Numbered from the stretch's first letter, positions 7,623 through 16,313 are shown. The stretch is 19,952 nucleotides of DNA from Bacteroidia bacterium (GCA_013044305.1 JABEUT010000130.1:1-19952), one strand, 5' to 3'. Numbers and translations: made by a program. Notes: generated by a model not told the origin, from the letters alone.

Positions 7623-7747
7623 TATCAGGAGCCGATAAATACATTTTTGGTTCAAAACGGCATCTTAAAGATATACCTTTTTTCCCAGATTACGCTTGCC
7701 TGAAAAAAATATGAAAAAAAATCAGCCCCTCCTGTTTCATTATTCCA

Positions 7748-7755
7748 TATCTTTG
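7748..7755 (+). promoter_or_regulatory. -7 box of the efflux operon promoter
   Basis: TATCTTTG matches the Bacteroidota -7 consensus TAnnTTTG exactly, 38 bases before the ATG of the TetR gene. No good TTTG is found at the usual -33 spacing, so this may be a weak or regulator-dependent promoter. It overlaps the left arm of the candidate operator by three bases. Confidence 0.45.
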
Positions 7756-7777
7756 ACTTTTCTTCCAAAAAAGTCAA
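7753..7777. promoter_or_regulatory. candidate TetR operator (9+9 inverted repeat)
   Basis: TTGACTTTT at 7753-7761 and AAAAGTCAA at 7769-7777 form a perfect 9-bp inverted repeat with a 7-base spacer, 25 bases in all and ending 16 bases before the TetR start codon. Size, symmetry and position over the promoter and transcription start are as expected for a TetR-family dimer site. Binding would repress the whole operon, including the repressor gene itself. The assignment is by position; there is no second copy in the window to confirm it. Confidence 0.6.
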
Positions 7778-7793
7778 TTCATACAGTACCGCC

Positions 7794-8408
7794 ATGAACC
7801 AGGGCGACGATAAAATAGCACTTATCCTGTCGGCTTCGCAAAAGAGGTTCGGACGCTACGGCCTGTCTAAAACCACCATGAACGAGATAGCGGCGGACGT
7901 AAATATGTCGAAAGCCTCGCTTTATTATTATTTCAAAGACAAGGAATCCATCTTCCTCGCGGTGAATGCAAAGGAGCAGAACGACTTTACGGAAAAGATA
8001 AGGCAGGTGATACAGGCGGAAAGAACGGCTAAGAAAATGCTGTTCGACTATACGGTGTACAGACTGAAGCTGCTGCAAAAGCAGCTTTCTCTGGCCAAAC
8101 TAAATAATGAAAACTACCATGAGGTTAAGCCGCTGATCCATTCCCTGATCAACACATTTAAAAAAACGGAAGTAAGCATCATAACCGATATACTGAAAAA
8201 GGGAGTGGAACGAAAGGAGTTTAAAATAAGAGACGTAAATTCCTATGCCGAATTATTCATTGACATTCAGCGCGGATTGCGGCAGCACAGATTTTCCGGC
8301 TATATCGACAAAGGGATATATGTTATTCCCGCCAGGGTGTACCATAAACTGAAGGAGCAGTCGGAACTCTTTACCGCTATATTTCTGAAAGGACTATGCA
8401 ACAACTAA
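7794..8408 (+). CDS. TetR/AcrR-family transcriptional repressor
   Basis: A 204-residue regulator with the N-terminal TetR helix-turn-helix: ALILSASQKRFGRYGLSKTT leads into MNEIAADVNMSKASLYYYF (residues 29-47), where the recognition helix and the YYYF hinge are typical. The remaining 150 residues are the variable helical ligand-binding and dimerisation domain, from which the ligand cannot be read. It is the first gene of an operon with a TolC/EmrA/EmrB-type exporter, so it most likely senses a substrate of that pump and represses the operon and itself through the inverted repeat at 7753-7777. The ATG at 7794 is the natural start, leaving 16 bases to the operator. The stop overlaps an ATG (8396) of the downstream reading frame by 13 bases, though a start at 8432 is preferred there. 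Confidence 0.9.
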   Translation: MNQGDDKIALILSASQKRFGRYGLSKTTMNEIAADVNMSKASLYYYFKDKESIFLAVNAKEQNDFTEKIRQVIQAERTAKKMLFDYTVYRLKLLQKQLSLAKLNNENYHEVKPLIHSLINTFKKTEVSIITDILKKGVERKEFKIRDVNSYAELFIDIQRGLRQHRFSGYIDKGIYVIPARVYHKLKEQSELFTAIFLKGLCNN

Positions 8409-8431
8409 AAAATAAGAAGAGAGCCTGCTAT

Positions 8432-9736
8432 ATGAAAACCCCGCCGATAGCCCGCATAGGGCTTAAACTATACCCTGTTATATTCCTGCTGGCCTGCTCG
8501 CCGCACGCATGGGGGCAGCAACCTGCAGCATTTAATTTTGATACCTGCGTGAACCTTGCGGTTAAAAACTACCCTCTTGAAAAGCAAAAAAGCTACCTGC
8601 AGCAAATTGAAGAAAACAACAACAGCAGGCTGAACGGCGCCTGGCTACCGCAGCTGATGGTGAACTCCACGGCAACAGAATTTTCAGAAGTGGTGTCTTT
8701 TAACCTGCCCGGTTTCGGAGCCTTTGCCGCCATGATGCCCACCTTTTACCACGACCAGTATAACCTGGGCATAGACCTGCGCCAAACCATATACGACGGC
8801 GGGGTAACAGCACAGGAAAAAAGAACGAGCGCAGCCAATACGGATGCTGAAATAGAAAAGAACGAAGTGGATATATACCAGTTAAAAGAAAGGGTGCTGA
8901 AGCTCTACGCCGGCATCCTGCTCACAAAGGAAAACATCAAAATCATCTACTCCTATTTGAATGACCTGAAGAGCCGCGAACAGGATTTGACATCGAAGGT
9001 AAAAAACGGCGCCATGCTGCAAAGCAACCTCGATGCCCTGCAGGTGGAGATGCTCAACACCGGTCAGAAAGCAATAGAGGCAAAATCGAATTTGAACGCC
9101 CTGTGCGGCGCTTTGACGCTGCTTACTGGCAGACAGGTGGATACAGGCGCCGTTTTCGCCGGCTTCGCTCCGCAAGGAATTAAAGGCGCCGATTCCGTTA
9201 ATAGGCCGGAAATAAAACTTTTCGAGCTTAGGCAAAAGGCTTTGCAGGAGCAAACCATACTTGCCGGCCGCAAAGAGCAGCCACACCTGTACCTATTCGG
9301 CAGCGGCGACTACGGGCGGCCCGGTTACAATTTCCTCGACCAGAATTTCAGGCCCTACGGAATGGTTGGCTTAAACCTTACCTGGAACATAACCGGACTC
9401 TACGACCTGAAGTATGAAAAAGAAAACCTGTCCATCAGCAACAAAATGGTTGACAACAACAAGGATGCCTTTATGCTCGAAACACATTCGGCAATGGTGC
9501 GGCAAAGCAGCGAAATAGACAAGCTGCGGCAGTTTACGGCCAGCGATTCGCTTATAGTGAACAAAAGGCGCATGATGAGCAAAACGGCCGCCGACCACCT
9601 GGACAACGGAACCATTACAGCCTCCGATTACATAACACAGCTAACGGCCGAAAAACAGGCGCTGCTCAACCAAACCATTCATCAGATTGAGCTGCAGGCA
9701 GCCTATATAGATTACAGGATTACAACAGGAAACTGA
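8432..9736 (+). CDS. TolC-like outer membrane efflux protein
   Basis: A 434-residue outer membrane factor, the exit duct of a tripartite pump, forming a trimeric barrel with a long periplasmic helical tunnel. It shows the family architecture: N-terminal FDTCVNLAVKNYP helix, two long helical repeats rich in Gln, Asn and Lys, and short amphipathic strand regions such as QYNLGIDLRQTIYDGG and GMVGLNLTWNITG that recur in each half. From ATG 8432 the signal peptide is compact (KTPPIARIGLKLYPVIFLL) and could be cut after AWG; LLAC at about residues 20-23 also resembles a lipobox, so a lipoprotein form as in OprM/NodT is possible. An upstream ATG at 8396 overlaps the TetR gene and would give a 446-residue protein with an odd N-terminus; AAAGGA sits too close to it for a typical ribosome site. 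EmrA follows after 23 bases. Confidence 0.88.
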   Translation: MKTPPIARIGLKLYPVIFLLACSPHAWGQQPAAFNFDTCVNLAVKNYPLEKQKSYLQQIEENNNSRLNGAWLPQLMVNSTATEFSEVVSFNLPGFGAFAAMMPTFYHDQYNLGIDLRQTIYDGGVTAQEKRTSAANTDAEIEKNEVDIYQLKERVLKLYAGILLTKENIKIIYSYLNDLKSREQDLTSKVKNGAMLQSNLDALQVEMLNTGQKAIEAKSNLNALCGALTLLTGRQVDTGAVFAGFAPQGIKGADSVNRPEIKLFELRQKALQEQTILAGRKEQPHLYLFGSGDYGRPGYNFLDQNFRPYGMVGLNLTWNITGLYDLKYEKENLSISNKMVDNNKDAFMLETHSAMVRQSSEIDKLRQFTASDSLIVNKRRMMSKTAADHLDNGTITASDYITQLTAEKQALLNQTIHQIELQAAYIDYRITTGN

Positions 9737-9759
9737 TATGCCACAACAAAAATAAAACC

Positions 9760-10830
9760 ATGGAAGAAAACGAGAAAAATACAATGGAAGACAAGGAAAA
9801 AAGCAATGGCAAAAACAAAAAGCTAACGCGTTTCATTTTAATCGCCCTGATTGCCGCGGCAGCCATTATCGGCATTATTGAATACCGCCTGGCACAGCGG
9901 TACGAAACAACCGACGATGCACAGCTCGAAACCGATATAAGCCCCGTTATGTCGCGGGTGCAGGGTTATATTGATAAAATTAACTTTACCGACAACCAAA
10001 AAGTGAATAAAGGCGATACGCTTGTAATACTCGACAACCGCGACCTTCTGCTTAGGGAGCAACAGGCGCAGGCCGCACTGCAAAGCGCGCAGGCATCGCT
10101 TGAAGTTACAAAAACCAATGCCGAATCGTCGGAGGAAGATACAAAGTCGGCAGGATTAAGAACGGAGCAGCTCGCCATACTCCTCGGCAATGCCCAAAAG
10201 GATTTCGACCGCTATAAGAAAATGTTTGAGGAGCATTCGGCAACCCAGCAGGAATACGACCGGAAAAAGACCGACATGGAAAGCCTGCAAAAACAGGTGG
10301 AAGCATCGAAACAGCAGCAAAATGAAACGGCCAAGCACACAGAGGCTGCCCGCGAACAGGTGGATGTGGCAGCAAGCCAGGTGAAGCAACGGCAAACCGA
10401 TCTGGATTATGCAAAGCTTCAGGTTTCTTACTCTTATATCACCGCCCCCTTCAACGGGGTAGTGGCTAAAAAGAACGCCGTAAAGGGTCAGCTGCTGCAA
10501 GCAGGACAGGCTGTGTGCGCCATCATAAACCCGCAGGATATATGGATAACGGCCAATTTTAAGGAAACCCAGGTGAAGAAGATGAAAGCCGGAATGGCCG
10601 TGGAGGTGGAAGTGGATGCTTTTCCCGGAAAAATAATTCACGCACACCTTGCCTCCTCGTCTCCAGCCACAGGCTCCGAGTTTTCGCTCATACCTCCCGA
10701 CAATGCCTCCGGTAATTTTGTAAAAGTGGTGCAGCGCATACCCGTAAGAATAGAACTCGACCGCAACGATGAAATGTACAGCAAACTTAAACCGGGTATG
10801 AGCGTGTATGTAAGCGTGGTACTGGAATAA
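9760..10830 (+). CDS. EmrA/HlyD-family periplasmic adaptor
   Basis: A 356-residue membrane fusion protein joining the inner membrane exporter to the TolC-type duct. It has a short charged cytoplasmic N-terminus, one membrane anchor (about 24-40), the EmrA signature TDDAQLETDISPVMSRVQGY at 51-70 beginning a split lipoyl domain, a long coiled-coil hairpin (about 95-220, Gln/Lys/Glu rich), the second lipoyl half with YITAPFNGVV at 226-235, and a C-terminal beta-barrel domain ending in LKPGMSVYVSVVLE. Length is normal for the EmrA branch. An internal ATG at 9784 is an alternative start. It sits 23 bases after the TolC-like gene and 31 before the permease, consistent with one transcript under the TetR regulator. 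Confidence 0.93.
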   Translation: MEENEKNTMEDKEKSNGKNKKLTRFILIALIAAAAIIGIIEYRLAQRYETTDDAQLETDISPVMSRVQGYIDKINFTDNQKVNKGDTLVILDNRDLLLREQQAQAALQSAQASLEVTKTNAESSEEDTKSAGLRTEQLAILLGNAQKDFDRYKKMFEEHSATQQEYDRKKTDMESLQKQVEASKQQQNETAKHTEAAREQVDVAASQVKQRQTDLDYAKLQVSYSYITAPFNGVVAKKNAVKGQLLQAGQAVCAIINPQDIWITANFKETQVKKMKAGMAVEVEVDAFPGKIIHAHLASSSPATGSEFSLIPPDNASGNFVKVVQRIPVRIELDRNDEMYSKLKPGMSVYVSVVLE

Positions 10831-10861
10831 CGGTAAAGGCGCAGGCCGGCAATAAGCGAAG

Positions 10862-12436
10862 ATGAAAAAACTGGGTTTTGATAAGTGGATAGTTGTGATT
10901 ACGGTGGTAACCGCATCGCTGCTTCAGCTTATAGATACTTCTATCGTAAATGTTACGCTAACGCAAATGATGGGCAACCTGGGCTGCACCCTTGCCGACA
11001 TCAGCTGGGTGGTAACGGGCTACACCACTTCCAATGTAATTATGATCACCCTTTCAGGCTGGATGAGCTCCAAGATGGGACGGAAAAACTATTTCATCGC
11101 ATCTATCGTTCTTTTCACGGTCGCCTCCATTTTCTGCGGAACTTCCACCACCATCACGCAGCTTATCATCTTCCGCATCATCCAGGGCATAGGCGGCGGC
11201 GGGTTGCTCTCCACAGCCCAAAGCATTTTAATCACCACATTCCCGCGCGAAGACATAGGCATGGCCAACGCCATATTCGGGATAGGGGTGATAGTAGGCC
11301 CCACCATAGGCCCAACTCTGGGCGGATACCTTACCGACCATTTAAGCTGGCACTGGGTGTTCTTTGTAAACGTGCCGGTAGGTATTGTTGCCACCGTGCT
11401 ATCCATGCTCTACATCACCGAGGCGGAACATAAAGTGAAAGCGGGTAAAATGGACTGGCTCGCCCTTGCCTTGTTGGTAACATTCATAGGCTGCCTGCAG
11501 GTAGTATTGGAAAAAGGCGAAAGCGAAGATTGGTTCGAAACCCGTTACATCACGGTACTCACCATTTTGTCCATAGCTTCGGGCATTGTGTTTGTGTGGC
11601 GGGAGCTATGGGTGAAACACCCCATAGTTGACCTCCGGCTGTTCAAGGAAAAAAATTTTGCACTGGGTTCCTTCTTTGGCTTCATTCAGGGTATTGGCTT
11701 GTATGCCTCGGTGTTCATTATCCCCGTCTTCTGTCAAAGCATGCTTGGATATACTGCGCAGGACACCGGCTGGTTACTTATGCCCGGAAGCCTTGCCGCA
11801 GGCATCATGATGCCCTTTGTGGGCGCCATGCTCCGCAATGACAAAATATCGCCGGTGGCGCTTACCGGTCTGGGCTTCTCACTGTTCATCGTGTTCATGT
11901 GGCTGCTTTCGGGCATCAACCAGAACACCACAGCCACCGACTTCTTTTGGCCCCTTATCATTAGAGGTATCGGTATGGGGCTTTTATTTATTCCGCTTAC
12001 CACCATCACCGTAAATAAGCTTCACAACAGGGATATGCCCCAGGGCACGGCCCTTTCCAACATGCTTAGGCAGCTTGGCGGATCCTTCGGAATTGCGCTT
12101 ATGACCACTGCCGTAAGCATACGTTCCCTGTTTCATTTCAGCCGCCTCGGCGAACGGCAGTCTATATACAACCCGCTTACCTATAACCGTCTACATGCCT
12201 TCGGAGGCCTGTTCGGAACAGCGCCGGGAACCGATGTGGTGAACAACAGTACCAAGGCCGTGGCAGCCCTGCGCGGAGAGGTTTACAAGCAAGCCATGAT
12301 ACTTACCTACAACGATGTATTTCTGATCGTAGGCGTATTCTTCGCCTTATGCATCCCTTTGCTGCTCCTCTTCAGGGTGAAGAAAAAGAGCAAAAAGGAC
12401 AGCAGCCACGAAATGGAGATGGCCATAGAAATGTGA
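10862..12436 (+). CDS. EmrB/QacA-type DHA2 multidrug MFS transporter
   Basis: A 524-residue inner membrane drug:proton antiporter of the major facilitator DHA2 group, predicted to have 14 membrane segments. Visible signatures are LQLIDTSIVNVTL at about 21-33 (motif D1 of DHA2), SGWMSSKMGRK (motif A), RIIQGIGGGG (motif B) and GVIVGPTIGPTLGGYL (the antiporter motif C). A large hydrophilic loop before the last helix and a Lys/Glu-rich tail are also normal for EmrB proteins. With the preceding TolC- and EmrA-like genes it should form a pump that drives substrates, typically hydrophobic antibiotics, uncouplers or bile-like compounds, across both membranes; the true substrate is unknown. It is the last gene of the operon and converges with ftsZ. 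Confidence 0.94.
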   Translation: MKKLGFDKWIVVITVVTASLLQLIDTSIVNVTLTQMMGNLGCTLADISWVVTGYTTSNVIMITLSGWMSSKMGRKNYFIASIVLFTVASIFCGTSTTITQLIIFRIIQGIGGGGLLSTAQSILITTFPREDIGMANAIFGIGVIVGPTIGPTLGGYLTDHLSWHWVFFVNVPVGIVATVLSMLYITEAEHKVKAGKMDWLALALLVTFIGCLQVVLEKGESEDWFETRYITVLTILSIASGIVFVWRELWVKHPIVDLRLFKEKNFALGSFFGFIQGIGLYASVFIIPVFCQSMLGYTAQDTGWLLMPGSLAAGIMMPFVGAMLRNDKISPVALTGLGFSLFIVFMWLLSGINQNTTATDFFWPLIIRGIGMGLLFIPLTTITVNKLHNRDMPQGTALSNMLRQLGGSFGIALMTTAVSIRSLFHFSRLGERQSIYNPLTYNRLHAFGGLFGTAPGTDVVNNSTKAVAALRGEVYKQAMILTYNDVFLIVGVFFALCIPLLLLFRVKKKSKKDSSHEMEMAIEM

Positions 12437-12438
12437 GC

Positions 12439-12469
12439 AAAAAAAAGCCGGCGCTAATCAGGCGCCGGC
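12439..12469 (-). terminator. intrinsic terminator of the ftsW-ftsZ gene run
   Basis: A perfect 8-bp GC-rich stem, GCCGGCGC (12447-12454) and GCGCCGGC (12462-12469), encloses a 7-base loop. On the minus strand it is followed by eight T residues (12446-12439), the classic Rho-independent layout, 43 bases after the ftsZ stop. On the plus strand the hairpin is followed by ATATTAACCC, a poor T-tract, so it stops the efflux operon less efficiently if at all. Confidence 0.9.
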
Positions 12470-12512
12470 ATATTAACCCTTTATGAACATTGCTTATTCG
12501 CTTAACTCCGCA

Positions 12513-14138
12513 TCAGTCAACATGCTCGTGTAAAAACCCGTTGTTGGGTTTCAGTTCCGATTTACCTGCTTCGCCTTCCGAGAGGGTGTAGCGTGAAATA
12601 CCATTATCAGAAGAGTGGGCAGTTTCATCTATATTTATATTCCTTCTTTTATAGGCCGGCTCATTTTCGAGTTCAGTAATACCGCCCGGCGATCTTAACT
12701 TATAGCTCAACTGGCGCAGCTTCTCAATCCTCTCCTGGGCTTTTCTTTTTTGCTCCTCACTTAGTTCATCTTCTGGCATGTCCTGCCGTTTATCGGCCGA
12801 CGGAACCGCGTTCGTAACCACCGGAGGCACCGTTGCAGCCGGAGGGATGAAATTGATCCTCGAGGTGTCGAGCGCTTTCTTCACCACTTCAAATTCCACC
12901 TCGCTGTTCAGCTTCTCTGCCACCGGTTCCGCCGGCACTTCAGTCTTTGCCGGTTCAGGCAGTTTTGTAACCAGCCTCATATCGCTTTCAGGTTTTATTT
13001 GCAAAACAGGTAACGGCTGCTGGAGCGGTTCCGGGGTATTCTGGGGAACCGGTACCGGTGTTGTAGCAACAGGGGCTGGTGTTTCCGTCTTGGGCGCTGC
13101 CGGTGGCGGAGTCTGTATGTTGTCGTCGAGCCTGCGTATGATCTTCTCCGCCTTTTTCTCCACAAATGATGTAACGGGCGCCGAACTGAATCCGGTGGCT
13201 ATAAGCGTTACATTCACCCTGTTGCCGAGCGTTTCATCAATACCGTATCCTTTGATGATGTCGGCAGTTTGTCCGGCCGCTTCCTGCAGGTAATCGGTTA
13301 TTCCGCCGAGTTCGTCCATGGTAATATCATCGTTTCCACAGGTAATGTTGAGCAGCACGTAGCGCGCGCCTTTTATGTTGTTGTCGTTCAGCAGAGGCGA
13401 CGACAAAGCCATTTCCACCGCCCGTATTGCGCGGTTTTCGCCTTCGGCAGATGCGGAGCCCATTATTGCCACACCGCTGTTGGTCATTACGGTTTGCACA
13501 TCTGCAAAGTCGAGGTTGATATGCAGTGTAACCGTTATGATCTCGGCAATGCTCTTGGCTGCCATATTCAGGATGTTGTCGGCATGGGCGAATGCTTCGC
13601 TCAATTTCAGGTTTCCGTACATCTCGCGCAGCTTATCGTTATTTATTATCAATATGGTATCCACATATTTTCTCAATTCCGCCAGACCTTCCTCGGCCTG
13701 TTGTTTCCTTTTCTTCCCTTCGAAAGCAAAGGGCACGGTAACAATGGCAACGGTAAGTATGCCCAGTTCTTTGGCAGCCTGTGCAATTACGGGCGCGCCT
13801 CCGGTACCTGTTCCTCCGCCGAGTCCTGCTGTTATAAACACCATTTTGGTGTTGTCGGACATAAGCTTTTTAATTTCATCAAGACTTTCAAGGGTGGCTT
13901 TTCTGCCCATATCGGGAATAGAACCTGCTCCCCTGCCCTCCGTAAGGCCGGAGCCTAGTGCTATTTTCAGGGGTACAGGGCTGATGTCGAGAGCCTGCTG
14001 GTCGGTGTTGCACACGATAAAGTCAACACCTTTGATGCCCTGCCGGTACATGTGATTGACGGCATTGCTGCCGCCGCCTCCAACGCCAATCACTTTAATG
14101 ATGGAGGACTGATCCTTTGGTAAATCGAAGTTAATCAT
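12513..14138 (-). CDS. ftsZ: cell division protein FtsZ
   Basis: A 541-residue tubulin-like GTPase that assembles the Z-ring at midcell. The GTPase core spans residues about 12-320: GVGGGGSNAVNHM at 18-30, the tubulin signature GGGTGTG at 108-114 and the T7 synergy loop NLDFAD at 208-213 with both aspartates present, so polymerisation and GTP hydrolysis should be intact. The protein is much longer than the ~380-residue E. coli form: a Pro/Thr-rich linker (about 343-450), a Glu/Lys helix, a conserved-looking PAYKRRN (494-500), a further ~30 residues and a terminal FLHEHVD. This extended tail is typical of Bacteroidota FtsZ as I remember it. It is the last gene of the cluster, separated from ftsA by 64 bases and followed by a strong terminator. 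Confidence 0.97.
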   Translation of the reverse strand: MINFDLPKDQSSIIKVIGVGGGGSNAVNHMYRQGIKGVDFIVCNTDQQALDISPVPLKIALGSGLTEGRGAGSIPDMGRKATLESLDEIKKLMSDNTKMVFITAGLGGGTGTGGAPVIAQAAKELGILTVAIVTVPFAFEGKKRKQQAEEGLAELRKYVDTILIINNDKLREMYGNLKLSEAFAHADNILNMAAKSIAEIITVTLHINLDFADVQTVMTNSGVAIMGSASAEGENRAIRAVEMALSSPLLNDNNIKGARYVLLNITCGNDDITMDELGGITDYLQEAAGQTADIIKGYGIDETLGNRVNVTLIATGFSSAPVTSFVEKKAEKIIRRLDDNIQTPPPAAPKTETPAPVATTPVPVPQNTPEPLQQPLPVLQIKPESDMRLVTKLPEPAKTEVPAEPVAEKLNSEVEFEVVKKALDTSRINFIPPAATVPPVVTNAVPSADKRQDMPEDELSEEQKRKAQERIEKLRQLSYKLRSPGGITELENEPAYKRRNINIDETAHSSDNGISRYTLSEGEAGKSELKPNNGFLHEHVD

Positions 14139-14202
14139 ACTAATTGTGTTTTGAATTTAAGGGTTAATTGATTGTTGTCTGAAGATGATTATTTAAAAAG
14201 TG

Positions 14203-15510
14203 TTACATGTTCTTGTCTCCTTCCACGTTTTCGTTGAACCATTTGTTTCCCACGTGAAGAAAGGTTTCCAGCCAGCCCGATTTTTTCTTCTGCTGTTTGG
14301 AATGCTGCGCCACTTCGGGCAGTTTCACGTTTAGCTGTTCCTTTGCCTCCGCTCTTTCGGCTTCCGCAAAGCCGCGCATTACGAGCCCTACAGCCGTAGC
14401 GTAAAGCGGGTGGCTCAACTCCTGGTTGCCCGGAGCAAGGTGTTCGTCCGGATGGCCCAGCCTTGTATCCATGCCCGTAATATATTCAACGCACTGCGGA
14501 AGGTTCTTCAGCTGCGCCCCGCCCCCTGTTACTACAATTCCGGCAATGAGCTTTTTCTCGAATCCCGAATTTTTAATTTCATAGTACACGTGCTGGAGTA
14601 TCTCCTCTATCCTCGCATTGATGATGGAAGACAGTGTACGCACCGATATTTCCTTATCCTGCCTTCCCTTCAGGCCGGGTATCATAACAATTTCGTTTTC
14701 CATATTGTCGGTAGGTATGGCTGATCCGTAGAGCACTTTTAAGTTTTCGGCCTGTGCGCGTATTATCTGGCATCCGGTTTTAATGTCATCGGTAATCACG
14801 TTTCCGCCGAATGGGATAACGGCTGTATGCCTGATGATGTCGTCCTGAAATATTGCAATATCGGTTGTTCCGCCTCCAATATCCACCAGCACCACGCCTG
14901 CTTCCCTTTCTTCGGCCGTAAGCACCGAATCGGCCGATGCGAGCGCCTCCAGCGTGAGCGCGCTCATTTCCATACCGGCTTTGTTCACGCACTTTGCAAT
15001 GTTCTTTGCCGCTGCAATCTGTCCGGTAATGATATGGAAATTGGCTTCGAGACGCACCCCTGCCATGCCTATTGGGTTCTTTATACCCTGCTCATTATCC
15101 ACGATGTATTCCTGCGGCAGCACCTCAATAATCTGTTCGCCCGGAGGCATGGCGAGCTTGTACATATCCTCTATGAGCGAATCTATATCCTCCTGGCATA
15201 TCTCCTTCTCGAGGTTCGAGCGGGTCCTTATACCGCGGTGCTGCAGGCTTTTGATATGCTGCCCGGCAATTCCCACGTTCACATATTTTATATCTACGCC
15301 CGATTTGTCCGACGTTTCCTTAACCGCCCTTATGATGGAAGCCACCGTTTGATCTATATTAAGCACCATTCCGCGCGCAATACCTACGGAATCGGACTTG
15401 CCTGTTCCCATTATCTCAATTTTGCCTTGTTCATTCTTGCGGCCCACAATGGCGGCAATTTTTGTGGTGCCTATATCGAGTCCCACAACGATTTCTGATT
15501 TTTTTTCCAT
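14203..15510 (-). CDS. ftsA: cell division protein FtsA
   Basis: A 435-residue actin-like ATPase that tethers FtsZ filaments to the membrane. Visible motifs are phosphate-1 GLDIGTTKIAA at about 10-20, phosphate-2 VVLVDIGGGTTDIAIF and the adenosine loop GIVVTGGGAQLKNL; the SHS2/1C insert lies between them. The C-terminus, after a Lys-rich spacer, has SGWLETFLHVGNKWFNE, an amphipathic helix suited to membrane binding. I chose ATG 15510, which gives the usual MEKKSEIVVGLDIG start and lies 8 bases after the ftsQ stop. An ATG at 15534 would add eight residues and overlap ftsQ by 16 bases; neither has a clear ribosome site. It partners FtsZ, encoded next. Confidence 0.96.
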   Translation of the reverse strand: MEKKSEIVVGLDIGTTKIAAIVGRKNEQGKIEIMGTGKSDSVGIARGMVLNIDQTVASIIRAVKETSDKSGVDIKYVNVGIAGQHIKSLQHRGIRTRSNLEKEICQEDIDSLIEDMYKLAMPPGEQIIEVLPQEYIVDNEQGIKNPIGMAGVRLEANFHIITGQIAAAKNIAKCVNKAGMEMSALTLEALASADSVLTAEEREAGVVLVDIGGGTTDIAIFQDDIIRHTAVIPFGGNVITDDIKTGCQIIRAQAENLKVLYGSAIPTDNMENEIVMIPGLKGRQDKEISVRTLSSIINARIEEILQHVYYEIKNSGFEKKLIAGIVVTGGGAQLKNLPQCVEYITGMDTRLGHPDEHLAPGNQELSHPLYATAVGLVMRGFAEAERAEAKEQLNVKLPEVAQHSKQQKKKSGWLETFLHVGNKWFNENVEGDKNM

Positions 15511-15518
15511 AGGGTTGT

Positions 15519-16313
15519 TTATTTTTTGGTGCATACTATTTGGTGGTTATATTTCAGGTTGATTTGTGAATAATCGTTCCATTTGCCGGCATAGCCGAAC
15601 CCGTCGCGGTAAAGTACCCATAGCCTTGCAAATTTCTGCTGCATATTGGTAGAATCGCCGAATATGATTCTTTGGTTGCCTACCCTCGGTATCAGGCAGA
15701 ACTCCTGTGCGCTGTCCACATAAATTTCAGGAATAAGCGCCTTCCAGACAGGGTTGTGGTAAATGAAACCTGATAATTTATAAATGGACGGCAGCAGCGA
15801 ATGCACCGAAGTATCGCCCTGCATCGCCTCCATATTATTTTTTGAAAAGCGCGCATACGGCTCCTTTATCTTTCCGTTCACCACCATAACCAGGGCTGTA
15901 AAATCCGGCGACAGGGGCATAAGGTTGCCTTTTGTATCCAGGTAATAACTTTCGTTGCCCGCCGAAATAACACGCACCATAGGTTTCTTTTGCGCCACGC
16001 TAACATGCAGAACGCCGTCCGGCGTGGCGAACACCTGTGCGTTGTCGATATAGGCGTTGCTCTTGAGCATTTCCTCCATTGCCTTTACGTCTATTTTATC
16101 AAGGCTCTTTTTTGTAACCTCGCCCTGCTGTGCACTTATGAGGGCGCGTATTTCCGCCGGAGTAATGAAAAAGGCAGAGTCGTTCTGCATTATTTTTACA
16201 TCAATTTGTTTGCATAGGGTATGGTTCCGCTCCGTTTCTGCAAAGCCCGTAAGGCCTATAACTCCGCCGAGGAGCAGTATCCATAGCAATATGTTCATAA
16301 CCTTTTTAAGCAT
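15519..16313 (-). CDS. ftsQ: cell division protein FtsQ
   Basis: A 264-residue bitopic division protein. It has a short basic cytoplasmic end, one membrane helix at about residues 6-25, then a periplasmic part beginning with a POTRA-like domain (KQIDVKIM to DNAQVFATPDGVLHVSVAQKK) and a mixed alpha/beta C-terminal domain. Sequence identity to proteobacterial FtsQ is low, as is usual for Bacteroidota, and the assignment rests on topology plus its place between murC and ftsA. FtsQ links early divisome proteins to septal synthesis through FtsB/FtsL. Its ATG overlaps the end of murC by 8 bases (ATGCTTAA), suggesting coupled translation. Confidence 0.9.
   Translation of the reverse strand: MLKKVMNILLWILLLGGVIGLTGFAETERNHTLCKQIDVKIMQNDSAFFITPAEIRALISAQQGEVTKKSLDKIDVKAMEEMLKSNAYIDNAQVFATPDGVLHVSVAQKKPMVRVISAGNESYYLDTKGNLMPLSPDFTALVMVVNGKIKEPYARFSKNNMEAMQGDTSVHSLLPSIYKLSGFIYHNPVWKALIPEIYVDSAQEFCLIPRVGNQRIIFGDSTNMQQKFARLWVLYRDGFGYAGKWNDYSQINLKYNHQIVCTKK

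Noticed and set aside
7666..7673. Possible -7 box (TATCTTTA on the minus strand) for the T9SS-type gene
   Set aside because: One mismatch at the important last G and no TTTG at the expected spacing; too weak to list as a promoter.
13269..14055. Long plus-strand open frames opposite ftsZ (about 226-229 codons)
   Set aside because: They lie wholly antisense to a certain gene, give Cys/His- or Ser-rich low-quality proteins with no motif, and follow from the codon bias of ftsZ.
14827..15498. 223-codon plus-strand open frame opposite ftsA
   Set aside because: Antisense to a certain gene, with a His/Tyr/Arg-rich translation and no family resemblance.
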